Notes under the pieces: model-generated
Database searches by the model: none
The model's input: the letters and a program-made list of their open reading frames with translations, nothing else
Told to the model about the DNA's origin: nothing
Position numbers and translations under genes: made by a program
Shown here: piece by piece, positions 1-7,600 of the stretch
Layout: the number at the start of each line of letters is the position of its first letter
Numbering within the stretch: position 1 is the first letter of the stretch
NCBI GenBank assembly: GCA_023433465.1
Contig: JAEZCR010000225.1
Coordinates: 1-15,067, forward strand
Length of the DNA: 15,067 nucleotides
Reading direction: 5' to 3'
Source: Pseudomonadota bacterium
GTDB lineage: Bacteria; Pseudomonadota; Gammaproteobacteria; Steroidobacterales; Steroidobacteraceae

Positions 1-230
1 TCGCGGAAACCAAGGAGCTGGTCGCGGGCTACTGGATCTGGAACGTCAAATCGATCGACGAGGCGGTCGAGTGGCTGAAGAAGTGCCCGGACCCGATGCC
101 GGGTGAGCCGTCGGAAATCGAGATCCGGCCCTTCTATGAGATCGAGGATTTCGGCGCGGCGGCGACGCCGGAGCTGATCGCCAAGGAAAAGGAACTGCGC
201 GCCACCGTCGAGCAGCGCCAGAAGCAGTAA
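1..230 (+). CDS. YciI/DGPF-domain protein, 3' end (5' truncated by window)
   Basis: Frame 3 is open from the window edge to TAA at 228-230 and encodes the last 75 or so residues. The peptide contains the stretch VKSIDEAVEWLKKCPDPMPG followed by EIEIRPFYEIEDFG and a Glu/Lys/Arg-rich tail. This is the usual C-terminal half of the small YciI-like (DGPF domain, PF03795) proteins, which adopt a ferredoxin-like fold and are often found beside ECF sigma factors. Their biochemical role is mostly unknown. The N-terminal half, which would carry the DGPF-type motif, is outside the window. It is transcribed convergently with hipBA. Family assignment is from recalled sequence pattern; no function is claimed. 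Confidence 0.82.
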   Translation, partial: AETKELVAGYWIWNVKSIDEAVEWLKKCPDPMPGEPSEIEIRPFYEIEDFGAAATPELIAKEKELRATVEQRQKQ

Positions 231-239
231 CGGAAGGAT

Positions 240-272
240 GGGCGGCGTCCGCGGCGTCGCCCTTCGTTTCGC
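240..272 (+). terminator. Possible Rho-independent terminator after the YciI-like gene
   Basis: Ten bases after the TAA, arms GGGCGGCG (240-247) and CGTCGCCC (255-262) can pair with one G-T wobble around a 7-nt GC-rich loop. They are followed by TTCGTTTCGC. The position suits a terminator, but the T-tract is interrupted, so it may be weak. Confidence 0.42.
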
Positions 273-410
273 AACGTGCAACCGGAAGGGCCGGGGGCCG
301 GTAGCAACACCGCCCAACTACAAATCAAGTTCGCGATTTACGACGACCTGGCGCAAGGTGAGCGGGGAGTGGCGGCTCACGCAGAGCACGAGCGCACTGC
401 CGCCGCAGTT

Positions 411-1730
411 CTAGCTGAGCGCGCGGCGCGCCTTCGCGATACCTGTGAGTACGCGCTCGAGCATGGCCTGGGGGAAACCGCGCGGCAGTCCGGTCTGCAC
501 CTCGTCGATGACGGCCTCTGTCCGAGCGAGAACCTCCTCGATGATTGCCCCGCTGGTCGCGCCCAGGCCGATCTTCTTCGCGAGCATGTCGAAGTGACGC
601 CGCTGGATGCTCTTGATGAGATAGCGCGGGCGTTCGCCCGGCAGCGCCATCGCGAGCTTCACTTTCTCCGGCGGAATCTCGTTCGCGCGCCTGCCGATCA
701 CGGGCCAGCCGGACAAGACGTCATATAGAGGTGTGAGCTGGAAGCGCCCACCCGGCAGGATGCGGATGCTGAAATTCTTGGCATGTCCGTCCGTGGCCGC
801 CAATAGATAGAACACGAGCTGCGCGCGGAACAGGGTCTCGAGATCGCGCTGCGCTTCGATGGAGCCGCGCAGGATGCGGGCGATGTCGAGCACGCCGGGC
901 CCGCCGTCCGCCTGGTACTTGCGGTGCCACGGTGTGCCGGTGGCCTGCGCGAAATCCTCCTGCATGAGGCGGAGCCAATAACGCCCGCTCGAGTGGAGCT
1001 GGCGGTCGAAGCGCTCGACGACGAGCACCTTGTGCGCGCCGAACTCCTCGATCTCGCAGTTCGCGGCCGGCAGCCCGAAGGCGCGCGCGACGCGCGCGCA
1101 CAGCCACTCGTTCTCCACCGAGGTGCGCATGTCCGCCTGGCGATTGCCCACCAGGCCGAGCGGTAGTTTGAAAATGTGCGTGGTGGGCGTGGAGCCCACC
1201 GGCCGGCACCAGCGGTTGCCGTGCCGCAGGAACGCGGTCTTCTCTTGTGCGCCCGCGATCGAGATGCGGAACTCGTGCTCGTCCGGTACGGGCGCCGCGG
1301 GGGAGGTGATACCCGCGAGCTCGCGCGCGAGGGCGGCGTCGTTGAGCGGCTGCGCCTCGATGCGACGGATGTCGGCGGGCGGCTCGTCGGTCGGCAATAG
1401 CTGCACCGCGCCCACGCAGTCGCGCCCGATGGCGGCGAGCAGGTCGAATGCGCTGCGAGTGTCCGTATGGAACCGGGCCTGGATCCTCCGGCGGATGGGG
1501 TCGCTGTCGGGCAGCAGGTTGTCGAAGTACGCCTCGACGGTCGCGCCGCGCTGCGGCCGCGCCTCGAAGGTCAGCGGCAGGGACAGCGACAGCGGGCGGG
1601 CCTCGTCGGCGCCGAGCCAGGCTTCGTCATAAACGAACTCCATGGCGCCGCGCGCCGGCAGCCGCCAGGTTCCGACGCGCAGGCCGTTGGCCCACACGGC
1701 CAGGTCGCGGGCGCGGGAAGAGCGCGCCAT
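411..1730 (-). CDS. hipA: HipA, Ser/Thr kinase toxin of a type II HipBA toxin-antitoxin module
   Basis: 439 residues, essentially the length of E. coli HipA (440), and apparently intact. HipA-family toxins phosphorylate glutamyl-tRNA synthetase and so trigger growth arrest and persistence. Visible family landmarks are: the N-terminal couple-HipA region with FDNLLPD (about 69-75); the glycine-rich loop RISIAGAQEKTA with Ser157 in the place of E. coli autophosphorylation Ser150; TPTTHIFKLP (181-190); VERFDR (238-243); DGGPG (275-279); catalytic ATDGHAKNF with Asp314 (E. coli Asp309); and metal-binding LYDV with Asp337 (E. coli Asp332). All expected catalytic residues are present, so the toxin should be active. 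The ATG at 1728-1730 directly follows the TAG of hipB (1731-1733) with no gap, which implies translational coupling. The gene is cotranscribed with hipB and repressed through the upstream operators. Correspondence with E. coli numbering is from memory. Confidence 0.95.
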   Translation of the reverse strand: MARSSRARDLAVWANGLRVGTWRLPARGAMEFVYDEAWLGADEARPLSLSLPLTFEARPQRGATVEAYFDNLLPDSDPIRRRIQARFHTDTRSAFDLLAAIGRDCVGAVQLLPTDEPPADIRRIEAQPLNDAALARELAGITSPAAPVPDEHEFRISIAGAQEKTAFLRHGNRWCRPVGSTPTTHIFKLPLGLVGNRQADMRTSVENEWLCARVARAFGLPAANCEIEEFGAHKVLVVERFDRQLHSSGRYWLRLMQEDFAQATGTPWHRKYQADGGPGVLDIARILRGSIEAQRDLETLFRAQLVFYLLAATDGHAKNFSIRILPGGRFQLTPLYDVLSGWPVIGRRANEIPPEKVKLAMALPGERPRYLIKSIQRRHFDMLAKKIGLGATSGAIIEEVLARTEAVIDEVQTGLPRGFPQAMLERVLTGIAKARRALS

Positions 1731-1970
1731 CTACCACTCGGCCTTGTTTTTCCCGGCCGCACGTTCGTTCAGCGACATTTCGAGACCGAGCACGTTCAGC
1801 AGCGCCAGCAATTGCTTGACGGTCAAGGTCTCGGGGTTCGATTCGAGCACCGAAAGGCGGTTCTGGCTCAGGCCGATGCGATCGGCCACCTGCGCCTGCG
1901 ACATGTCCAGGTGTTTTCGGCGGCTCGCAAGGATTGCGCCAATCTGTTCGGAGGTGGAGATGGGTCGCAT
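1731..1970 (-). CDS. hipB: HipB, XRE-family antitoxin and autorepressor
   Basis: 79 residues. An XRE/Cro-type helix-turn-helix spans about residues 8-66: an IGAILASRRKHLDMSQAQVA segment, then DRIGLSQNRLSVLE and a leucine-rich helix. Family role: HipB binds and neutralises HipA and represses the operon by binding palindromic operators. The protein ends in ...NKAEW. E. coli HipB also ends in Glu-Trp, and that terminal Trp is known to matter for the HipA contact and protein stability, so this is a close relative of the classical module. The start ATG is at 1968-1970, only 6 bp from operator O1. A weak ribosome-binding sequence (GGAT on the minus strand) lies inside O1. HipA follows directly. Confidence 0.93.
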   Translation of the reverse strand: MRPISTSEQIGAILASRRKHLDMSQAQVADRIGLSQNRLSVLESNPETLTVKQLLALLNVLGLEMSLNERAAGKNKAEW

Positions 1971-1976
1971 TGCGGG

Positions 1977-1995
1977 TTATCCGTTATGAGGATAA
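1977..1995 (-). promoter_or_regulatory. HipB operator O1 (predicted)
   Basis: Imperfect inverted repeat TTATCCG-N5-AGGATAA, i.e. TATCC-N7-GGATA. It begins 7 bp upstream of the hipB ATG and overlaps its ribosome-binding region. It resembles the E. coli HipB operator half-sites (TATCC...GGATA), recalled there with N8 rather than N7. Confidence 0.8.
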
Positions 1996-1999
1996 TCGC

Positions 2000-2027
2000 A
2001 TCTTATCTGCTTGACAGATAAATGCAA
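2000..2027 (-). promoter_or_regulatory. hipB: Candidate sigma70 promoter of hipBA
   Basis: On the minus strand, TTGCAT (2027-2022) and TAAGAT (2005-2000) are separated by 16 bp. They are a fair match to -35/-10 boxes and start transcription about 25 bp before hipB. O2 sits almost wholly between the boxes. The match is weak, so this is a proposal that rests mainly on position. Confidence 0.35.
2003..2021 (-). promoter_or_regulatory. HipB operator O2 (predicted)
   Basis: Perfect 7-bp inverted repeat TTATCTG-CTTGA-CAGATAA, the TATCT-N7-AGATA variant of the same operator. Its centre (2012) is exactly 26 bp from that of O1 (1986). It lies between the proposed -35 and -10 elements of the hipBA promoter, so binding here should block RNA polymerase. 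Confidence 0.78.
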
Positions 2028-2028
2028 T

Positions 2029-2047
2029 ATATCCGCTATGCGGATAA
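2029..2047 (-). promoter_or_regulatory. HipB operator O3 (predicted)
   Basis: Inverted repeat ATATCCG-CTATG-CGGATAA; its core TATCCGC-TAT-GCGGATA is a perfect 17-bp palindrome. The centre at 2038 is again exactly 26 bp from O2. It ends 8 bp before the stop codon of the upstream kinase gene. Confidence 0.8.
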
Positions 2048-2055
2048 ATGCGCGG

Positions 2056-4539
2056 CTATCGTGCACGGGCCAGCAGGCTTGCGCCGGTCTCCTCCAGCGT
2101 GAGCACGTTCTGGTCTTCCGGCAGCGCCGCCCGGGCCTTCCGCAGGTGCGTGAGTCCGCGCTCGAGGCTCACGCGTGCCGCGTCGCGCTGAGATCTTTCC
2201 AGGTACATCTCGCCGCGATGGATGTTGAGGTCGGCGAGCGAGAAGTCGATCTGCACGTCGTCGCCCAACGCTGCCACTTCGCGCAGCGACTTCTCGGCGG
2301 CGGCGAATAACGTCAAGGCTTCCTCGTACGAGGCGGTCCTGGCCAGGGTTTTCGCCAGCCCAACGTCCGCCATGGCGCTGATGAGCTGCGCACGCGCGTC
2401 GCGCGAATCCCGGTTCACGAACGCTGCCGCAGCCTTGCGTTGCAGTTCGAGGGCGCGCGCATATTCACCATTGCCGTAGTAGAGATCCGCGAGGTTCATC
2501 TGCGTTTCCGCCAGGCTCCAGCGATAGGCCTCATCATCGGGTTTGAGCGCGAGCAACGCCTCGTCCGCGGCCATGCCTTTTTCCAGCAGGTCCGCGGCAT
2601 AGGCGTAACCATCGGCCTGAGAGAGTCCCGCGCGTCCGATGATGGCGGCGTTGTTGTAAGCGCCCGTCAGCGAACTCAGACCGCGCGGATCCGTGGGATG
2701 CTTTTGCGCGTATTTCTCCACGGCCGCGATCATCTTGCCAAGCGACGCTCTCACTTCGGGCATTCGTCCGAGCGCGGCGAGAACCTCGGCATGATGCGAG
2801 TAGTTGTTTCCAAGCAATCCCATGGCCTCGAAGTCGTCGGTGACCACGGATTGCAGCGCCTCGCTGAGCGCCACGCCGCGGTTCGCCAGCGGCAAAGCGG
2901 CTTCGGCGCCGCTGAGCAACAGCGTGCGGCGCGTCAGCAGCGAGTTCGTCTTGGTGAGGGCGATTCCGATCCGCGCGTTGCCGGGTTCGAGCTCGTGCAG
3001 CGGCTGGAGCAACGCGATTGCGTTGGTATAGCTGCGTATGGCGCCGGCGGAGTCGCCCACGCTGGCACCCAACGGATTCCCCTGGATGTCGCCGACCTTC
3101 TTGTACGCGATCGCGAGCTCTTCCTGCAGCGTGCGATCGCTGCCGGATTCCTTGTACAAGGCGTCGAGATACTCCAGCGACGTCGTCACCAGCATTTCGC
3201 GCGCCTTCGTCGAACCCGGAAGCTGGGCGATTTCATCGTGAAAGGCGAATAACTTGTTGGCGAGCTTGCGCACGCTGTCGAAATGCCGCTGGGCGACGGC
3301 ACGTTGCGCCTCGGCCACGCGCGCTTCATGGATGGCGAAGCCGAGTCCGCCCACGAGCGAGGCGACAACCAGCGCCGCGGCGGCGATCTCCATCCTGCGA
3401 CGGCGGACGAACTTGCCGAATCGGTATCGCCAGGCATTGCCGCGCGCCACGACCGGCATGCCACCGAGAAAATTGCGCAGGTCGTTGGCGAACTGCTCGA
3501 CGCTGCCGTAACGCTTCTGCGGCTCCTTGCGCAGCGCCATCAGAAGGATGTTGTCGAGATCGGCGTCGATGTCGCGCGCGCGGCGCTCGCCGAGCTTCAG
3601 CTGGCTGGGGCGCGTGGGCGCGTTGTCGCTGAGGATTTCCGCGACGCGCTGCGCATCGTTCGTGCGGTTGCCGTACGGACTCTGTCCGGTGATCAGGCGA
3701 TAGAGCACGACGCCGAGCGAGTAGACGTCGCTCACGGTGGTCACCGTGTCGCCGCTCACCTGTTCGGGGCTCGCGTAGTCGATGGTCATCGCGCGTAGCT
3801 GCGTGCGCGTCTCGTCGCTTGTCGTGCCGGTGATCGGGTTCGCTTCCAGCAGCTTGGCGATGCCGAAATCCAGTAGTTTGACCGAGCCATCCGTGGTCAC
3901 GAGGATGTTGTTGGGTTTCAGGTCGCGGTGCACGACCAGGTGCTGATGCGCGTAACTCACCGCCGAGCACACCTGGAGGAAGAGTTGCACGCGGTCGCGT
4001 ACGGACAGGTCGTGGGCGTCGCAGTACTTGTCGATGGGTTCGCCCTGCACGAGCTCCATCACGACGTAGGGCACGCCGCCCGGTGTCGCGCCGCCGTCCA
4101 GGAGGCGCGCGATGTTGCGATGATCCAGTTTGGCGAGGATTTGCCGCTCGTTCCTGAACCGGTGTTCGGCCAGGTTGTCGCGCACGTCGGCGCGCATGAG
4201 CTTGATCGCGACCTCGGCGCGGTACTGGTCGTCGTCGCGCACCGCGCGGAACACATCGCCCATGCCGCCGGTGCCAAGCGTGCCGACGATGCGGTAGGCG
4301 CCGATACGCTCGCCGACGTGATCGTCGAGCGCGGCGAAAACCGACGCGCTCATTTCCGGAACGGGCGACTCGAGGAACTTGCCCGTGGCCGCATGCGAGG
4401 CCAGTAGCGAGACGACTTCGTCGATCAACGACGCGTCGCCGTTTGCTTCCAGGGCAAGCAGCGCGGCTCGCTCGCTTTCGGGCACCTCCAGCGCGGCGGA
4501 GAAGAGTGACTTGATGCGCTGCCAGCGTTCGGGCGTCAT
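2056..4539 (-). CDS. Membrane Ser/Thr protein kinase with C-terminal TPR-like region
   Basis: 827 residues from the ATG at 4537-4539, chosen because GAGAG lies 6 nt upstream and the protein then begins MTPERWQRIKSLF, the usual start of this kinase type. An upstream in-frame ATG at 4597-4599 (847 residues) lacks a clear ribosome-binding site. Domains: an N-terminal helical region (1-75); a Hanks-type kinase (about 80-355) with glycine loop GTGGMG (89-94), catalytic Lys113 in VAIK, HRDLKPNN (204-211, Asp206), DFG (224-226), SPEQ (257-260) and SDVYSLG; one transmembrane segment (about 384-404) after an RRRR stop-transfer-like stretch; then about 420 residues of helical, TPR-like repeats. All catalytic residues are present. 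With the kinase cytoplasmic, the TPR part should be periplasmic. Kinases of this build often pair with PF07638 ECF sigma factors, and one lies at 10566-11201. The gene is 99 bp downstream of the Ig lipoprotein gene on the same strand. Confidence 0.92.
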   Translation of the reverse strand: MTPERWQRIKSLFSAALEVPESERAALLALEANGDASLIDEVVSLLASHAATGKFLESPVPEMSASVFAALDDHVGERIGAYRIVGTLGTGGMGDVFRAVRDDDQYRAEVAIKLMRADVRDNLAEHRFRNERQILAKLDHRNIARLLDGGATPGGVPYVVMELVQGEPIDKYCDAHDLSVRDRVQLFLQVCSAVSYAHQHLVVHRDLKPNNILVTTDGSVKLLDFGIAKLLEANPITGTTSDETRTQLRAMTIDYASPEQVSGDTVTTVSDVYSLGVVLYRLITGQSPYGNRTNDAQRVAEILSDNAPTRPSQLKLGERRARDIDADLDNILLMALRKEPQKRYGSVEQFANDLRNFLGGMPVVARGNAWRYRFGKFVRRRRMEIAAAALVVASLVGGLGFAIHEARVAEAQRAVAQRHFDSVRKLANKLFAFHDEIAQLPGSTKAREMLVTTSLEYLDALYKESGSDRTLQEELAIAYKKVGDIQGNPLGASVGDSAGAIRSYTNAIALLQPLHELEPGNARIGIALTKTNSLLTRRTLLLSGAEAALPLANRGVALSEALQSVVTDDFEAMGLLGNNYSHHAEVLAALGRMPEVRASLGKMIAAVEKYAQKHPTDPRGLSSLTGAYNNAAIIGRAGLSQADGYAYAADLLEKGMAADEALLALKPDDEAYRWSLAETQMNLADLYYGNGEYARALELQRKAAAAFVNRDSRDARAQLISAMADVGLAKTLARTASYEEALTLFAAAEKSLREVAALGDDVQIDFSLADLNIHRGEMYLERSQRDAARVSLERGLTHLRKARAALPEDQNVLTLEETGASLLARAR

Positions 4540-4638
4540 GGGGGGCTCTCGTTCTTGTTCTGACCCACGCGCCCGATTCTGGCCGAATGCATCAACCATT
4601 CAAAGTGATCCGCCGCAAATTCGCGTTAAGTAAGCCGT

Positions 4639-7600
4639 TCATGGCCGCGGCTCGGCAAATACCTGGCCGGCAGCGAATGCGACGACGCTGGCATCGTCGG
4701 AAATCGCGTGCGTGCCGAATTCACTCAGCTCCACGGGTGAGCCGTTCAGCGCGTGCGATGCGATGCGAGTCGTGCCACCGACCAGGTCGCGCACGACGGC
4801 ATAGCGACGCCAGGGCAGCCCGAGTCCTTCGGTGAGATTGGGGGCCACGGATTCGAACATCACGTAGCGGCCGTCGCGGGAGATCTTCGGCCAGGAGCTG
4901 TTGCCATTGCCGGCGCCGTTCGCGCCGGTGCTGACGAGTATCGGAGCGGTCGGATTGTCCCGGTCAACCACTATCACTTGATCGAAGGTGGAGCCCGTGA
5001 GGGCCACCGAGTTGATCGCGAACGCGATGAATCGACCGTCCTCCGAGATGCTGAGTCCCTGGCGTTGTCCGGCCGGCGAGGGAGATTGTTCATAGGTATA
5101 GGCGGCAGCGATCGTGTCCAGTTCAGTGTCGTACACCCAAATCGTCTGATTGTCCGGCGCCACGATGTTCGTGGTGAACGCGATATACCAGCCGTTCTCG
5201 GAGATCGCGACGTACCCGATGGGCGAGGTGGCCGGCGTGCCTCCGACGTAGCGCGTGTTTCCGGTCTGCATGTCGCGGACGTAGAGGAAGTAGCCATTGT
5301 TGGCGGAGCCGTCGCCGACGAGGTCTTCGCCCGACACGAAGGCCACGTAACGCCCGTTCCCCGAAATCGCGAGCCGCGCGTCGTAAGAGCCGTTGCTGCC
5401 GCTATCGACCTGGCTTCCATCCGGCAATACGTTGATGCGTTCGGGGATGCCGGTCTCGAGGGCGCGACGGAAGACGTCCAGCGAAACGTTGGTGTCACCG
5501 GGGACGAGATCATTCGCGAACGAGGTGAACAACGCGTAGCGCCCGTTGCCCGAAAGCTTCAGGTTCAACACGCCGCGGCTGGAAACACCGTTTGCCATGT
5601 TCCGGTTGATCAGCGTCGTGGTGCCGGTGGACAGGTCGCGTAGATAGGCGTGCCCGCTTTCCGAGCCATTCGTGGTTCCGCCGGCGACTAGATTGAGGCC
5701 CTGCGAGGTGAACGCGACCAGGCGGCCATCCGAGGACAGCGACGGCATGCCGCTGAAGTAGTCAGGCTCGCCGCCGTCGAGCTCGACGCTCACGAGCGTG
5801 GTCGTGGAAATTCCCGGTGAAGCCACGGTGACCGTCATCGCGCTGGTCGCAACCTGTCCGCCGCCGTTCACAGCCACGATGCGGAACTGCGCACCGTGGT
5901 CGGACACGGTCAACGCTCCAGTGGGATGGCAGTACGGGTCGTGACTGTTGTGGGGTACGTCGGCGAGCGTCGTCCACGTGGCGCCATTCCATCGCTGGAT
6001 GTACAGCGTGACGGGCAGCGTTCCGCCGAACGCCGCGCAAACTTGCACCGTTTGCCCGGACTGCACGCTGGCGTTCGCGGGCTGCTGCGAGACGGTGGGT
6101 GCGACGACGGCCTGCACCGTGAGAACGGCGTTCTGGCTCGCCACGAGGCCCGCGGCGTTGTAGACCATCACGCTGTACACCGCGCCGCTGTTCGCGACGA
6201 CGAGTGGCTCAGTGTTGAAGGTCGCGGCGATCGCGCCAGGGATCGGCGTACCGTTGACCGACCATTGGTAACGCAGACCCGAGCCGGATGCCTGCACGAA
6301 GAATGTGGCGGGTTCGCCTTCGTTCGCCGTGACCGCGGCGGGCTGCTGCGTGATCACCGGTGCGCCCAACTGGATGAGCTCGGCCACCTGGCTCGTGACC
6401 GAACCCACGCTGTTGCTGACCGTCACCGTGTAGGTTCCGAAGTCCACACTGCCCACGTTCGCGAAATGCAGAACCGGATCCGTGGCGCCGGGCATCGGAT
6501 CGTCGTCGATGTGCCACTGATAGGAGAGCGGGCCCGTGCCGCTTGCGCCCACGGCAATCGTTCCGGAACCGTTGAGCGGCAGGATCAATGTCGCGGGTTG
6601 CGAGGTGATCGTCGGCGCGACCGGGACATCATTCGAGATGACGTCCAGCAACGCATTGTCGCTGACCACCTGGCCGGCGCTGTTCGTCACGCGCACGGAG
6701 TAGGCGCCCGCGTTCGGCATCGCGACTGAGTCGAACGTGAGCACGGCGCTCGTAGCTCCATTCATGAGCACGCCGTCGCGCAGCCACTGGAAGCTGAACG
6801 GACCGGTGCCTGCGACGCCCACGGCAAACGTCGCGGTGTTGCCTGCGTTCACCGAGACATCGCGTGGCTGCGTGACGATGCTCGGGGCAACCGCCGCGGG
6901 TGTCCCGGCCGTGACGGTCAATACGGCGGCGTTGCTCGTTGCATTGCCGGCGGCGTTGCCGACGGCGACGCTGTAACTGCCGGCGTTTGCGCCGGTCACG
7001 CCATTGACGCGGAGCACGGGACTATTGGCGCCGGCGATGTTCGTGCCGTTGAAGCGCCACTGGTAACTCAGCGCTTCGGTGCCGTGCGCGACGACGGCGA
7101 ATACCGCATCGCTGCCGTTGGCGACGTTGAGCGAAGCGGGTTGCGTGGTGATGGTCGGAGCGACGTCGATGTCGCTGACGGAGAGAATGACAGGCGGGCT
7201 CGCCGCGCTGCCAAGCGCGTTCGTCGCCACCACGCGATATTGCTCTCCGTTGTGCGAAGGCATGCGCACGGATGTGGTGTAGTTAGCCGACGTGGCTCCG
7301 GTGCCTTCGATCACGTTGGTCCACTCGCCGCTGGAGTTGGCAGGGCGGGTCTGCCATTGCAGCGTCGGCGCGGGAATTCCCGATGCGTTGACCGAGAAAC
7401 TGGCCGTCTCGGCGGTTCGGATCAGCACGGAACGCGGTGCCTCGACGATCGCGGGCAGCGCGCTTTGCTGCACCACATTGATTCGTGTGGCGGTGCTCGC
7501 CACGCAGGGCGGCGGCGCGGTGGGTGAAGGCGGCGTATAGCAGGCATTGACGCGCATCAGCGCACCCTGGTCGGCGGAGGTCGCCATGAACCGGTGACTG

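Noticed and set aside
358..380. Inverted repeat GTGAGC-N11-GCTCAC downstream of hipA
   Set aside because: It has only six paired bases, a long loop and no T-tract on the hipA strand; too weak to call a terminator.
276..728. 150-codon plus-strand frame at the left side
   Set aside because: Most of it is antisense to the clear hipA gene, and the sequence is unlike any family.
1977..2047. CRISPR-like regular repeats
   Set aside because: The 26-bp periodicity comes from palindromic operators with 7-bp linkers; there are no spacers and no cas genes.
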